Below are positions 8,776 through 18,282 of a DNA stretch of 64,000 nucleotides, one piece after another. The stretch is taken from positions 167,141-231,140 of the forward strand of contig NZ_JNFG01000008.1 in NCBI RefSeq assembly GCF_000729995.1, read 5' to 3'. A program made the position numbers and the translations under genes. Under the pieces are notes generated by a model. It made no database searches and was not told where the DNA came from. It saw nothing but the letters and a program-made list of their open reading frames with translations. Numbering within the stretch: the stretch's first letter is position 1; every line of letters starts with the position of its first letter. The stretch is from Caballeronia sordidicola. GTDB lineage: Bacteria; Pseudomonadota; Gammaproteobacteria; Burkholderiales; Burkholderiaceae.

Positions 8776-10143
8776 TCAGGGATTCCCGGACAAGACTTGT
8801 CCCCGGGACAAGGCGGCGGCAGTCACTACTGTCCGCTTTGTCGATGAAAGGTACATTAGCAAGGCGGCGCCGACGCTCGATACGCAGAGTACGATCACGA
8901 ATGCGTTAGTGAGGCCATGCGGATTGGACTTCATCAGGTCACTTAACTTTCCTACTGCGGCCGGTCCAATACTCGCTCCAATCATGTAGTTTGATAGTAA
9001 AAATAAACCGGTCGCCCGGCCCCGCATACGATTAGGAACGCCAAGCTGGATAGGAGTGACCATGAACGTCGTCAATACCGAAAAGGTTGCCACTGCGCAT
9101 CCGTAAAACCAGTAAGCAACGGTCACTGTATCGATGAAAGTAAATGCCACGACCAAAGGTATCTGTAGCGCAATCACGATTGTCAGACGCCTGAGCAACG
9201 GGCTGACCAAATCCGTATTGTCCAGTTTCCGAAGCAGAAACTGAGACAAGACGCAGCCGCTTAGACCGACCGCGAGAAACAGGACTCCGAGTGGTCGTCC
9301 TATCGCCGACGCAGTACCGAATCCTTCCCGGATCATCACACTCGGGAACCAGGTCAGAAGAACAAACAAGCCCGATGAGATAAAGATCCACCCTGCGTAA
9401 TAGGTCATCAGTTGTGATGACCCGAACAACACCTTGATGGTAGCAAGTGTCGATATGTCCATATGCTGGTTTCCGGATTCGCGACGCTTCGGCTCACGCA
9501 ACATCAAGATGAACGCGGCAAGAAGCAAGCCCGGCAATCCCAGCACGACAAACACTGCCTGCCATGCATCCACACGCCCGACGAGCGGCAACGTTGCGCC
9601 ACCCGTTCCATTGAAGTAATGAAGCGTGCTGCTGCCGAGTATCAGTGCCATCCCGCCGCCCACGTAAGGCCCCGTGTTGTAGACGGAGGTCGCCCGCAAT
9701 AGTGCGCGCCCGGTCAGCATGTCCGACAGTAGCGAGTAGGAAGCCGGCGAACAGCCCGCTTCGCCGATCGCCGTTCCTGCGCGTGCGACGAAAAATTGTC
9801 CAAAGCTTCCGCATAGCCCGCACGAAGCGGTCGCTAGGCCCCACGCGGCCACGCAGGCCGCTGCTATGCTGACGCGGCGGTACCGGTCTACCAGCCATCC
9901 AAGAGGAATGCCTGCGCATGCATAAAACGCACTGAAGGCCAATCCTTGTAGTGCGCCAATCTGGGTGTCGCTCAATCCATACGAGTGCCGGATCGGCTCA
10001 ATCAGCAAGGGGAAAATCTGCCGGTCCATGTACGAGAAGGCAAACGATAAAGCCAGTAACCCCGTCAAAATAACAGTGCGCCAACCGGGTATGCGGGACC
10101 TGGTCGACTGCGTTGTATCGCGGTCCGGTTCAACGTTTTTCAT
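8776..10143 (-). CDS. MFS transporter (Spns-like)
   Basis: 455 residues with about twelve hydrophobic segments, in the inner membrane. The start ATG at 10143 has GGAGGCGG just upstream; a longer in-frame extension to 10323 has no ribosome site and non-membrane composition. MFS marks include SYMDRQIFPLLIEPI in TM1, GWLVDRYRRVS in the loop 2-3 motif A position and ARAGTAIGEAGCSPA in the TM4-5 region, the pattern of spinster/organic-acid MFS carriers. It converges with the M81 gene and is divergent from nothing obvious upstream. Import of the compound handled by this locus is likely but the substrate is unknown. Confidence 0.9.
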   Translation of the reverse strand: MKNVEPDRDTTQSTRSRIPGWRTVILTGLLALSFAFSYMDRQIFPLLIEPIRHSYGLSDTQIGALQGLAFSAFYACAGIPLGWLVDRYRRVSIAAACVAAWGLATASCGLCGSFGQFFVARAGTAIGEAGCSPASYSLLSDMLTGRALLRATSVYNTGPYVGGGMALILGSSTLHYFNGTGGATLPLVGRVDAWQAVFVVLGLPGLLLAAFILMLREPKRRESGNQHMDISTLATIKVLFGSSQLMTYYAGWIFISSGLFVLLTWFPSVMIREGFGTASAIGRPLGVLFLAVGLSGCVLSQFLLRKLDNTDLVSPLLRRLTIVIALQIPLVVAFTFIDTVTVAYWFYGCAVATFSVLTTFMVTPIQLGVPNRMRGRATGLFLLSNYMIGASIGPAAVGKLSDLMKSNPHGLTNAFVIVLCVSSVGAALLMYLSSTKRTVVTAAALSRGQVLSGNP

Positions 10144-10566
10144 GTACCGCCTCCAGTCAAAGTGAATGTTCTGGGAATCCTTATTTGCGCCTAAATGTAA
10201 GAGCGCAAAATCCTTTCGGCTTTTCCGTTTGTGACATTCACTTTGCAAATTGGGACAGGTAGGAGAAACGCCGTGGACAGTCACGAGCGCGTTGTCGGGC
10301 GGCCTGCTATGACGAGAAGACATTCAAGGTCGGCGCATTGGCTGGTACATCAGCGTCAGAGCCGCTTTGCGACGCGGGCGAGGGGCCGCCCAAAAGATCC
10401 TGGATGATGGCAGTGCGAACTTCATGCGTTGCGACCGCAGACCAGACCAACACTATCGCTCAGTAATGACATGGTCGAAATCAAGCGCCAGCAGGTCCTC
10501 GCCAAGCAAGAGAAGGCGAAGATACACGCGCGTTGATGATCAGACCAGAAATCAACAACGCGCCGC
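10144..10566. other. Intergenic stretch without a recognised gene
   Basis: Between the MFS start and the AraC-type regulator stop. It should contain the MFS promoter (minus strand). Short open frames are present but none has a motif or ribosome site. Confidence 0.45.
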
Positions 10567-11571
10567 TCACGTCGAGCTTGCGTCATGGCGATGCCACTCC
10601 GATGCGCAACAGCCAAAACTAGCTTGAAACCATCTGGAGAACGAGCTGAGACTACCGAAGCCGACGGCCTCGGCGATCTCGGTCAGCGGCATTGTGTTTA
10701 TTTCAACGAGCCTCTTGGCGGCATCGGATCGAACCTGCTGCAGCATCGCGGAATATGAAAGTCCCTTGCTCGCAAGTCGCCGGTGGAGTGTCCGTCGATT
10801 GATGCCCAAGCTCGCGGCGAGCGTGTCCGCGCTGCAGCTGGAATCGTGCAATTTCTGATTCAGGATGCGCGCGACTTGTACTTCGAACTGATCCGACGTG
10901 CTGCCAAGGGTTTGTGTTATCAATGCTTTGGCTTGTCGACGCAGCACCTCGGGCGACGTAATTACCTTCAGCTTGAGAGCATCGCGCCCAAGCAGGATTC
11001 CGCTTATGACTTGATCGTAACGAGTCTCGCAGCGCATGAAACTGGTTTGGATCGTGGTGCGCGCAGGACGCGAATGTTCATGGCAGATTGCATCCGGATT
11101 CCAGTGCGGGCCTACCAGCCACCGTATCAGCTGCACGAGTCCGCAGGCCGCAAACTGCATCACTTGCGTGGATGGACCCTCGGAAACGATCTGGACCGAA
11201 AGGAATGGCTTGCCAAAGCGTGTGTCCAGGTCCACGTACATTCCAATGCAATGATGATGGATGTGAGCAATGTAAGTACGTAATGCTTCTTCGAGCGTAG
11301 CTTCTTCCCGCAGCAAGAGGCTCACGACGCCGTAATCAGGAACGCCTCGCGCAATTGCCATGCGAGTGCCGAAGTCAGCCCGGCCTGACTGATTCGCGGA
11401 CGCTTCCAGCAGATCAACAAACGCATCAAGGGAGATCAGGCTGTCAGGGCTGTCCACAAAATCCCTTCGCAAACCGACACTACGCAACAGCGCGTCGCCA
11501 TCGATTTCAACTTCCCGCGCTGCTTCCATGTAGCCAAAAAGCGTGCCGCTTCTCACGACCCGTTTCGTCAT
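10567..11571 (-). CDS. AraC family transcriptional regulator
   Basis: 334 residues from the ATG at 11571, which has GGAGG at good spacing; an upstream in-frame ATG at 11628 is less likely. The N-terminal 200 residues resemble the arabinose-binding-like domain of OruR/ArgR-type AraC proteins (LLRSVGLRRDFV, PDYGVVSLLLREEATLEEAL). The C-terminal 100 residues hold two HTH motifs: SADTLAASLGINRRTLHRRL and PLTEIAEAVGFGSLSSFSRW, the latter being the typical second helix-turn-helix. It is divergent from the porin gene with 284 bp between them, and probably controls the porin and the oxidoreductase and deacetylase genes behind it. The ligand is unknown. Confidence 0.93.
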   Translation of the reverse strand: MTKRVVRSGTLFGYMEAAREVEIDGDALLRSVGLRRDFVDSPDSLISLDAFVDLLEASANQSGRADFGTRMAIARGVPDYGVVSLLLREEATLEEALRTYIAHIHHHCIGMYVDLDTRFGKPFLSVQIVSEGPSTQVMQFAACGLVQLIRWLVGPHWNPDAICHEHSRPARTTIQTSFMRCETRYDQVISGILLGRDALKLKVITSPEVLRRQAKALITQTLGSTSDQFEVQVARILNQKLHDSSCSADTLAASLGINRRTLHRRLASKGLSYSAMLQQVRSDAAKRLVEINTMPLTEIAEAVGFGSLSSFSRWFQASFGCCASEWHRHDASST

Positions 11572-11855
11572 ATCGCCTCCGCTCAGCCGTTTTCGAATGG
11601 CACTTGCCTGTCCCAAATTGAAAAGCATATGTCCCAGAATGTCAACGGATAATAAATTTGGATCCCTATAGTCAAACCGGTCAAAAGAACATTGTTAAGC
11701 CGTACAACGATTCGGGCCCTAGGGCAACGCGGACAGTATTTCGATGCAATTCATCTGTATCACAAATCATTAGGTTAGCAAACCTAAGCAATTTCAATTT
11801 AGCAAATTGGCTCGCTGTTCACAAACTTCATTCGACAATCGGACAGGAACGCATC

Positions 11856-12980
11856 ATGGTCATCTTCAGCAAGGCATGGAAAGAAAGGTGCGCTGTAGCG
11901 GTGGCACTGACCAGCGCCATATTGGCGCCTGCTTACGCGGTGGCGCAAAGCAGCGTGACGCTGTACGGAATTCTCGATTCCGGACTGGAATATCAGACCA
12001 ACGCGCAGAAAACACGCCACTCGTCAGTGACGTTGGGGTCGGGTGAAGTCTACGGTAATTTGTTTGGCATGACTGGCGTTGAAGACCTGGGTGGCGGGCT
12101 TAAGGCGATCTTCAAGCTGGAGGCGGGTTTTAATCCGAATACCGGCACCTCTCTGCAAGGTGGCCGGCTCTTCGGCCGGTCTGCATGGGTCGGGCTAAGC
12201 GATGGCCATAATAAAGTCATCATGGGCAGGGTATATACCCCGCTTTATGACGTACTGCTTTATCTCGACCCGTTATTTGGATCGAATGTTGGTGTGCTGA
12301 CTCAGGATGGCGGTTTCACCTCACGTGTTGACAATGGGGTTCGCTACACGCGCACGGACGGTCCTTTCCACGAGAATGTGCTTTACAGCTTCGGACAGAA
12401 CGCAGTCGATACCCCTCCTGGTTCTACTGCGGGAGCGGCCGGGCATTCGAAGGAAATTTCGGCGTCAGTTGACTATACGACCAAGCGCGCGATGGCTGCG
12501 CTGGTGTACGACAAGATCCACGGTCCTCTGGTGGCCAACCAGTACGAGCTCGGTCTGTTTGTTCCGTCGCTGGCCATTACAGCGCCGACCACGGGAGCAC
12601 GGGCAGAGCGGATTGCCGCTGCTGGGCGGTACACGTTCGGAGGCACCTCGCTTTTTGCCGGCTATCGTCATTTGCGAACGGTCGAGAGTAGTCAAGTCGA
12701 GAACTCCAATCTGTACTGGGGCGGCGTCACTCAACACGTCACTGCTGCCTGGTTACTGGCCTTGGGCTTGTACCACCAGAAGGTCACCGGTATTGACGCG
12801 AAGCCGACGTCGTTGGCGTTTCAAACCCAATATCTGTTTTCTAAAAGGACGGCTCTTTATGGGAATGTCGGAAAGGTCTGGAATTCGGCTGCGAGCAACA
12901 TGGGTCTGGATACCCAGACTCAGACCTTGCTCGGCGCCGGCCAACTGGGAGCCAGCATTGGCATCTACCACTTGTTCTGA
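11856..12980 (+). CDS. Gram-negative general porin (Burkholderia type)
   Basis: 374 residues from the ATG at 11856, following AGGA. Residues 1-31 are a signal peptide ending AYAVAQ, and the mature chain starts SSVTLYGILDSGLEY, the standard opening of trimeric 16-strand porins of Burkholderiales. Family blocks include GLKAIFKLEAGFN, RSAWVGLSDGHNKVIMGR and a C-terminus ending in Phe (IGIYHLF), needed for outer-membrane assembly. It forms a diffusion channel in the outer membrane. It lies behind the divergent AraC gene and ahead of the flavin oxidoreductase, so it may admit the compound this locus degrades. Confidence 0.95.
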   Translation: MVIFSKAWKERCAVAVALTSAILAPAYAVAQSSVTLYGILDSGLEYQTNAQKTRHSSVTLGSGEVYGNLFGMTGVEDLGGGLKAIFKLEAGFNPNTGTSLQGGRLFGRSAWVGLSDGHNKVIMGRVYTPLYDVLLYLDPLFGSNVGVLTQDGGFTSRVDNGVRYTRTDGPFHENVLYSFGQNAVDTPPGSTAGAAGHSKEISASVDYTTKRAMAALVYDKIHGPLVANQYELGLFVPSLAITAPTTGARAERIAAAGRYTFGGTSLFAGYRHLRTVESSQVENSNLYWGGVTQHVTAAWLLALGLYHQKVTGIDAKPTSLAFQTQYLFSKRTALYGNVGKVWNSAASNMGLDTQTQTLLGAGQLGASIGIYHLF

Positions 12981-13023
12981 TAGTTCTACGATTCACGTTG
13001 TCGTCCATTAGAGGTCCGAACCA

Positions 13024-14136
13024 ATGAAGGGTATCGATATCTTGTTCAGCCCTTACCGGCTGAACGCATTGGAACTTCCGAATCGAGTCGTCATGGCGCC
13101 AATGACCCGGTCTCGTTCACCCGGCGGTGTGCCGACTGCAGAGGTTGCCGCCTATTACCGCCGGCGGGCGGAGAAGGGCGTCGGCCTCATCATTACGGAG
13201 GCGACCGGGATTGGGCGTCTGGCTTCAGTCAACGAGCCGGACATTCCCCGTTTCCATGGTGAGGTCGAGCTCGCCGGTTGGAGACAAGTCGTGGAAGAAG
13301 TGCACGCGGCAGGAGGACGTATCGTTCCTCAACTCTGGCATGCCGGTCAAAAGCGCTCGAATACGACGCCTGACTGGTATTCACCAGTTCCACTCGAAAG
13401 TCCATCCGGCCTCGATCTATCTGGCAAGCGGGTGAGCGAAGCTATGAGCGACGCGGATGTCGCCGATACCATAGTCGCTTTCGCGCGGGCGGCGGCGGAT
13501 GCCGAGCAACTCGGTTTTGATGGCGTTGAATTGCATGGTGGCCACGGCTATCTCATCAACCAATTCTTTTTCGACAACCTCAATCTGCGTAGCGATAAAT
13601 ATGGCGGCGCGACGCTCATTGAGCGCTCGAGGTTCGCAGTTGAGATTTTGAAGGCGATCAGACGCGTGGTGAGTCCAGGCTTTCCTGTGATTTTTCGCCT
13701 TTCCCAGTGGAAGCCGCAAGATTTCAACGTCCGCATTGCCGATACGCCTGATGTACTGGAGCGTTTTCTCGGCGTTCTGGTTGAGGCGGGCGCAGACGCC
13801 TTTCATCTTTCGCAGCGCAAATTCTGGGAACCTGCATTTCCGGATTACGACCGGGATATGAACTTTGCCGGCTGGGCAAAACGCCTGACGGGTGTCACCG
13901 CTATTACTGTCGGCTCGGTCGGTCTTTCGGGCGATGTCTACGCCACTTTCGCAGGCGAGAGCTTTCATCCTGTGTCGTTGGAGCCGTTATTTGCGCGGCT
14001 GGAGCGGGGCGAATTTGATCTGGTCGCCGTTGGGCGTCCGCTGTTGCAGGACCCCGCCTGGCTCGAGAAAGTGCGTGAAGGACGGACTCACGAACTTGGC
14101 GACTTTACGCCGAGCGCACTGACTTCACTCAGTTGA
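13024..14136 (+). CDS. NADH:flavin oxidoreductase, old yellow enzyme family
   Basis: 370 residues, an FMN-dependent TIM-barrel ene-reductase. Seen: LFSPYRLNALELPNRVVMAPM at the N-terminus, PQLWHAGQK, the substrate-contacting ELHGGHGYLINQFF block, and the C-terminal flavin-binding VAVGRPLLQDPAW. The pair of residues in HGGH replaces the His-Asn pair of classical OYE and resembles the dienoyl-CoA/NADH-oxidase branch. These enzymes reduce activated C=C bonds using NAD(P)H. The ATG follows GAGGTCCGAACC in an AG-rich stretch 43 bases after the porin stop, suggesting co-transcription with it. The substrate is not evident. Confidence 0.92.
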   Translation: MKGIDILFSPYRLNALELPNRVVMAPMTRSRSPGGVPTAEVAAYYRRRAEKGVGLIITEATGIGRLASVNEPDIPRFHGEVELAGWRQVVEEVHAAGGRIVPQLWHAGQKRSNTTPDWYSPVPLESPSGLDLSGKRVSEAMSDADVADTIVAFARAAADAEQLGFDGVELHGGHGYLINQFFFDNLNLRSDKYGGATLIERSRFAVEILKAIRRVVSPGFPVIFRLSQWKPQDFNVRIADTPDVLERFLGVLVEAGADAFHLSQRKFWEPAFPDYDRDMNFAGWAKRLTGVTAITVGSVGLSGDVYATFAGESFHPVSLEPLFARLERGEFDLVAVGRPLLQDPAWLEKVREGRTHELGDFTPSALTSLS

Positions 14137-14345
14137 CGAGTGTCCGCTCAAATGTCCATAAAAAAAGCATTTCAGTTTCGATGCGTATCGCGTGATGCTT
14201 ACGACCCGGAATGTATAGCGGATGTCCCAGCCTGCGAACCGATGCATGCCTGGGGGCTTTAGAGTAGTACTGACCATTCTGCGGTGTCGAACAGATCCCT
14301 TCCTTGAACAACATCGCGCGATATGTGCGCGAAGCGAGAATTGCA

Positions 14346-15251
14346 ATGAGCGAGCAAAGTACAGTCCAGCCTTGGCAATGGCCGGAAAAAGAGTGGCGTC
14401 GCCTAGTGAACCGGGTACGCGCCGGGCGCAGCTTTCGGCCCTTGGAATGGAAGGGAGGCGCTCGCTGCGTTGTAGCGCTTTCGTTTGATTCCGACCATGA
14501 GACCAACGAGTTGCGTGATGGCGGAGTGTCTATCAATCGATTGGCCTGGGGTCAATATGGCAATCGAGTGGGCGTTCCCCGTATTCTCTCGTTGTTGAAA
14601 AAATATGACGTGCCGGCGAGTTTTTTCGTGCCCGCCGTGACGGCGCTTCTCTATCCAGACGAACAACGCGAAATCGTCGACGCCGGCCATGAGATAGGAG
14701 TCCATGGCTGGATCCATGAGCTCAATTCAAAACTGGGCATGAATGACGAGCGCGATCTGATCGCCCGTTCACTGGATACGCTTGAACAGATAACCGGCAA
14801 CCGGCCCACAGGTTTTCGCTCACCCTCGGCTGATTTCTCGGAACACACGTTGCAGATTCTGAAAGATCTGGACTTTGCTTACGACTCGTCGTTGTGCGCG
14901 GACGACGACTGTTATGAACTTGAGATGAACGGGCAGCCTACCGGCATTGTCGAACTGCCTTTTGACTGGGTTCGTGACGACGCTGTGTATTTTTTGATGC
15001 ATCGCTTTCAGGGACTTCGACCTTACACACCACCGTCGCAAGTATTTGACATCTTCAAGCGTGAACTGGACGCCGCCTACGCAGAAGGAGGGGTCTTTGA
15101 ACTCACCATGCACCCGCACGTGATCACCAACCGCTCGCGCATATGGATAGTGGAAGAGTTGATCAAACACGCAAAGAGCTTGCCGGATGGCGTTTGGTTC
15201 GCGCGACACGACGAACTGGTCGCTTATGCCGTTCAGAATTCGCGCCAGTAA
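14346..15251 (+). CDS. Polysaccharide deacetylase-fold hydrolase (CE4/NodB family)
   Basis: 301 residues starting at ATG 14346; an upstream in-frame ATG at 14304 adds 14 unconserved residues. It has the NodB fold with metal-site motifs: LSFDSDHET (Asp/Asp), GHEIGVHGWIHE (His-x3-His), the TGFRSPSADFS loop, and MHPHV near the C-terminus with the base histidine. There is no signal peptide, so it is cytosolic. Cytosolic relatives include HpPgdA-like proteins, allantoinase PuuE and cyclic imide hydrolases that act on small molecules rather than polysaccharides. Given the transporter, porin and ene-reductase nearby, a small amide or imide is more plausible than a glycan; this is inference. Confidence 0.88.
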   Translation: MSEQSTVQPWQWPEKEWRRLVNRVRAGRSFRPLEWKGGARCVVALSFDSDHETNELRDGGVSINRLAWGQYGNRVGVPRILSLLKKYDVPASFFVPAVTALLYPDEQREIVDAGHEIGVHGWIHELNSKLGMNDERDLIARSLDTLEQITGNRPTGFRSPSADFSEHTLQILKDLDFAYDSSLCADDDCYELEMNGQPTGIVELPFDWVRDDAVYFLMHRFQGLRPYTPPSQVFDIFKRELDAAYAEGGVFELTMHPHVITNRSRIWIVEELIKHAKSLPDGVWFARHDELVAYAVQNSRQ

Positions 15252-15286
15252 TCGGCCTCTCTGGCAGATCCGGGCCGTAGCTGCCG

Positions 15287-15328
15287 GCCGTTTCATTTCC
15301 GGTCTCGTCCGGCCGGAAATGAAACGGC
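15287..15328. terminator. Strong stem-loop between convergent genes
   Basis: Perfect 16-bp inverted repeat (15287-15302 with 15313-15328) around a 10-nt loop, located between the deacetylase (+) and the oxidoreductase (-) stops. There is no long T-run, but the position and stability fit a shared terminator. Confidence 0.7.
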
Positions 15329-15382
15329 GAGCCTTGCGCCGATAATCGCACGCTCGACCGCGACGCTGGCTTAACTTTTCTC

Positions 15383-15412
15383 GCGTTGCATTGCGTTGCA
15401 TTGCGTTGCATT
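15383..15412. repeat. Three tandem copies of a 10-bp unit (GCGTTGCATT)
   Basis: Exact head-to-tail triplication directly downstream of the convergent terminator, in non-coding DNA. Probably slippage-prone simple sequence; no function can be assigned. Confidence 0.9.
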
Positions 15413-15473
15413 TCGTCTGGACCAGGCGGACGAAGGTCATTGGCCCAAGCGTTCGAATGCGTCAATTACGGCC

Positions 15474-16484
15474 TCAGAACTCAACCACGATCTTGCCGAA
15501 ATGGCGCCCCTCTATTTGGTATTTAAAGGCTTGCGCGAGTTCCTCCAGGGGAAAGCTTCGGTCGATCACCGGTTTAACGCCCGTTGTTTCCAGGCCGGCG
15601 ATCAAGCCAGTCTGGTCCGACCGGCTGCCGACAGTCACGCCCTGCAGGCACACGTTCTTGACAATCAAAGCAACGGTCGGAAGCTCGCCGGAGCGTCCGG
15701 TCAAAGCGCCGATCAGCGATATACGGCCTCCGATCCGGATCGCCGAAATCGATTGCGGCAAGGTGGCGGCGCCACCGACCTCCATGACATGATCGACCCC
15801 CTGACCGCCCATCCAGTCGGTCACTCCGCGCCCCCAGTCCGGTTGGGTCCTGTAGTTGATGGTATGCGCGGCGCCCATCGCGCTGAGCCGCTCCAATTTT
15901 GCATCCGAGGATGAAGTTGCAATTACCGTAGCGCCCATGGACCGCGCGATCTGCAAGGCGAATATGGACACGCCGCCCGTGCCCAGAACAAGTACCGTGT
16001 CGCCCGCTTTCAACTTGCCGTCCGACACAAGCGCTCGCCAAGCTGTCACGCCAGCGGTCGTCAAGGTTGCAGCTTCGGCATATGTGTAGCCCGCTGGCGC
16101 TCGCGTGAACCAGCTGGAAGGGCGCACCACGACCTCGCGCGCATAGCCGTCCACGCCATCGCCGGGCGTGTGTGAGAAGTCTCCTACGACACGGGGAGGG
16201 CCGTCGTGCCACTGAGGGAAGAACACGGAGACAACCCGGTCACCAACTTCGAAGTCCGAAACATCCCCTCCGATAGCCTCGATGACACCGGCGCCATCCG
16301 CCATGGGGATGCGGCAATCAATGCTCGGAGCGTCTCCAGAAGACACGCGATAGTCGTGATAGTTCAAGGAACTCGCACGAATCCGCACGCGGATTTCGTC
16401 GGCAGCGGGCGCGCCTGGATCCGGGAGTTCGACGATCTCAAGCCGGTCCAATCCTCCCGGAGCACGGATGCGCACAGCTCTCAT
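15474..16484 (-). CDS. Zinc-independent alcohol dehydrogenase / quinone oxidoreductase (MDR family)
   Basis: 336 residues starting at ATG 16484, with GGAGGA upstream. It belongs to the medium-chain dehydrogenase superfamily. The N-terminal GroES-like domain shows RASSLNYHDYRVSSG and GDRVVSVFFPQW. The Rossmann domain has the nucleotide-binding VLGTGGVSIFALQIARS segment around residue 165, and DHVMEVGGAATLPQS follows. The four-cysteine structural zinc loop is absent, as in quinone-oxidoreductase/crotonyl-like members. It reduces an enone or oxidises an alcohol with NAD(P)H. It is transcribed against the deacetylase gene and probably under its own promoter upstream, where a 9-bp tandem repeat lies. 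Confidence 0.9.
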   Translation of the reverse strand: MRAVRIRAPGGLDRLEIVELPDPGAPAADEIRVRIRASSLNYHDYRVSSGDAPSIDCRIPMADGAGVIEAIGGDVSDFEVGDRVVSVFFPQWHDGPPRVVGDFSHTPGDGVDGYAREVVVRPSSWFTRAPAGYTYAEAATLTTAGVTAWRALVSDGKLKAGDTVLVLGTGGVSIFALQIARSMGATVIATSSSDAKLERLSAMGAAHTINYRTQPDWGRGVTDWMGGQGVDHVMEVGGAATLPQSISAIRIGGRISLIGALTGRSGELPTVALIVKNVCLQGVTVGSRSDQTGLIAGLETTGVKPVIDRSFPLEELAQAFKYQIEGRHFGKIVVEF

Positions 16485-16525
16485 GACGGCTCCTCCCAAA
16501 CATTCCAACGATAGAAAAACGAACG

Positions 16526-16551
16526 CATTGAAGACATTGAAGACATTGAAC
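16526..16551. repeat. Tandem 9-bp repeat (CATTGAAGA, almost three copies)
   Basis: Units at 16526-16534, 16535-16543 and a partial third, 40-65 bases upstream of the dehydrogenase start on the minus strand. It could be a regulator site or a slippage repeat. Confidence 0.85.
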
Positions 16552-16790
16552 ATCACCTTATGTTGATCTGAATTTCCACTTAACGAACAATGAGTGCGCG
16601 GACAATCCTTTGATTGACCTATCGGGACGTTATATTTTCAATGTGAGACAAAGTGTCCGGGCACGTCGCGTTCTCGCCCGGGGCCGAATGAGCATGAAAT
16701 GGTCGATGACTTCAATCATCAGGTGCTCGATCCCTTTCTGGAGTGTTGATCTTGTTGGGTTGGAAAATTCCTACCTAGGGGTGCAATGCC

Positions 16791-17159
16791 ATGACTTCCC
16801 GATCACCTGCATCCTTGATGGCGTCACTGGTAGATGCCCGTGCGTGTCGCGACGTCGAGCCTGCTGTGGCGTGTTATGAAAACGACGCCGCGGTATTGCC
16901 TAAACCCGGGAAACGTTTGACCGGCTTGGGGGCTATCCGCGAGTTCACAGCAGCTACTCTTGACCTGCCGATCGAGTTCGGCACGCGCCAAATCGTCGAG
17001 GGCGATGGTATCGCGCTTTATGTCTGTGCCTGGGGATTGGAGATGAAGTCTGGCGGTCCGCTTTTGGAAGGGAGCGGCGCCGACATGCTGCGTTAGCAAC
17101 CAAATGGCGGCTGGTGGATTGCAATCGATAATTCATGCGGTGCTGGCATTCTGACTTGA
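16791..17159 (+). pseudogene. SnoaL/NTF2-like (DUF4440-type) gene interrupted by an in-frame TAG
   Basis: The first 101 codons read as an NTF2-like fold protein: ASLVDARACRDVEPAVACYE, AAVLPKPGKRLTG and IREFTAATLDLPIEF are typical of this family. Translation meets TAG at 17094-17096. The same frame then continues for 20 codons as QPNGGWWIAIDNS, exactly the family's C-terminal strand (R-x-P-x-G-x-W-x-I-A-I-D-N), before TGA at 17157-17159. The stop therefore removes the last beta strands. Either the gene is dead or a shortened product is made. The ATG at 16791 has AGGGGTG at suitable spacing. Relatives are small hydrolases, isomerases or ketosteroid-isomerase-like proteins. Confidence 0.75.
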
Positions 17160-17545
17160 TCGGCACGTCGTTTCGTGATCGGTCTGTGGGGATGTCATAA
17201 AGGAGTGTGAACCAAACCGTGGGAGGTCATTTCCGTCGACACGACCGCCGTCATAAACGGCAAGACGGCGGCATACCCGATGGGACACGCTGTTTGGAAA
17301 TATGCGAAGTTTTCAAGGAGAAGAGCCCAGCAAGGCCGCGCGGCACGCTCGCTGTATCAGCTACGCTGGCGACGTTTCCAACCGATTGGAGTTGCTATTC
17401 GACTGTTCATCGATGCCCGCTGGGACGCGGGTGAAACGAGTGAGACTAAAGCGACGACCGTTGTTCGACCAATCGCCAGGCGGCAGTTCGTCTAGCTATT
17501 CGCCATCGCTTTTAATTTCATCCATTGACGGGTACTGTCACGTTG
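17160..17545. other. Intergenic stretch without a recognised gene
   Basis: Nothing recognised on either strand. It lies between the broken SnoaL-like gene and the IS6 remnant and is probably decayed DNA at the edge of the accessory region. Confidence 0.45.
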
Positions 17546-17923
17546 TTAAAGGTCGCACAAGCGAAGACGTAGATCGTGGATATTGCTGATTTGTGCAGCA
17601 AGGCGATCCAGCATCGGATTGCCGGTCGCCGCCTCCCACGCTTCAAAGGCATGCGTGCGCGCCTGCCGCTTCTCTTGCGCGTTCGCGTTGTAGCGGCAGT
17701 GCATAATCAGATTTGCCACCTGATCGTGGACCGAAGTGAATCGCTGCAGGTGGCGCGCTGATTTGAAGCGGCGCATCACCTTCTCGCGCACCCGTGTTGG
17801 TTGATGCGAGTTCTGCGCCCGGTTGTTCAATTCCTTGTGCTGGCGGTGCTCAACGTCCATCCCCAAGTCTCTGTTCGTCGCAGCATAGCTGGGCGTTTGC
17901 GCCAAGACAATTTTCGCGAGTTC
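17546..17923 (-). pseudogene. C-terminal remnant of an IS6 family transposase
   Basis: About 125 residues match the end of IS6/IS26-type DDE transposases: VEHRQHKELNNRAQNSHQPT, which includes the conserved H-x-x-x-x-x-NNRAENSHQPTR region and the catalytic Glu position (here changed to Gln in NNRAQNSH), then KVMRRFKSARHLQRF, HDQVANLIMHCRYN and FEAWEAATG. The N-terminal half with the first two catalytic aspartates is missing, and the frame upstream (17924-18028) is unrelated. The element is therefore a dead fragment marking the transition from the catabolic genes to accessory DNA. No terminal inverted repeats were identified. Confidence 0.85.
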
Positions 17924-18282
17924 GTCGTTGCCGGCGGCAAGTAAAAGGCGTGCTGCGCGTGTGCATTCATCTTGGGAGAATCTAATGGCGGAAACAGCTG
18001 TAATTTGACATAAAGCGAATGATCGCATTTTAATCAGTTATGCGAATTAATGGTTGCTGCACCGAACGAAAGGCAAATCTCGACGGTAGCGTCTAAGTCT
18101 ATAAGTCACATAACACAGCGGTGCACGAAATCACGAAAAGGGCGGCAGTGCCGAGCTGTGAATAGATGGATTGTAGACGTCGGAGATCAACACTAGCGCG
18201 CAACGCTGAGTGTCAAAAGAGCCGCTGATATCTGCCCCTTGGCCAGTTTTTACCTACTAGACCGACCACATGTCGTCTTCAG
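17924..18282. other. Intergenic stretch without a recognised gene
   Basis: Between the IS6 fragment and the ccdB stop. No motif, start site or clear terminator was found. Confidence 0.4.

Noticed and set aside
10422..10616. 64-codon frame between the MFS and AraC genes
   Set aside because: Overlaps the end of the regulator gene and has no ribosome site or motif.
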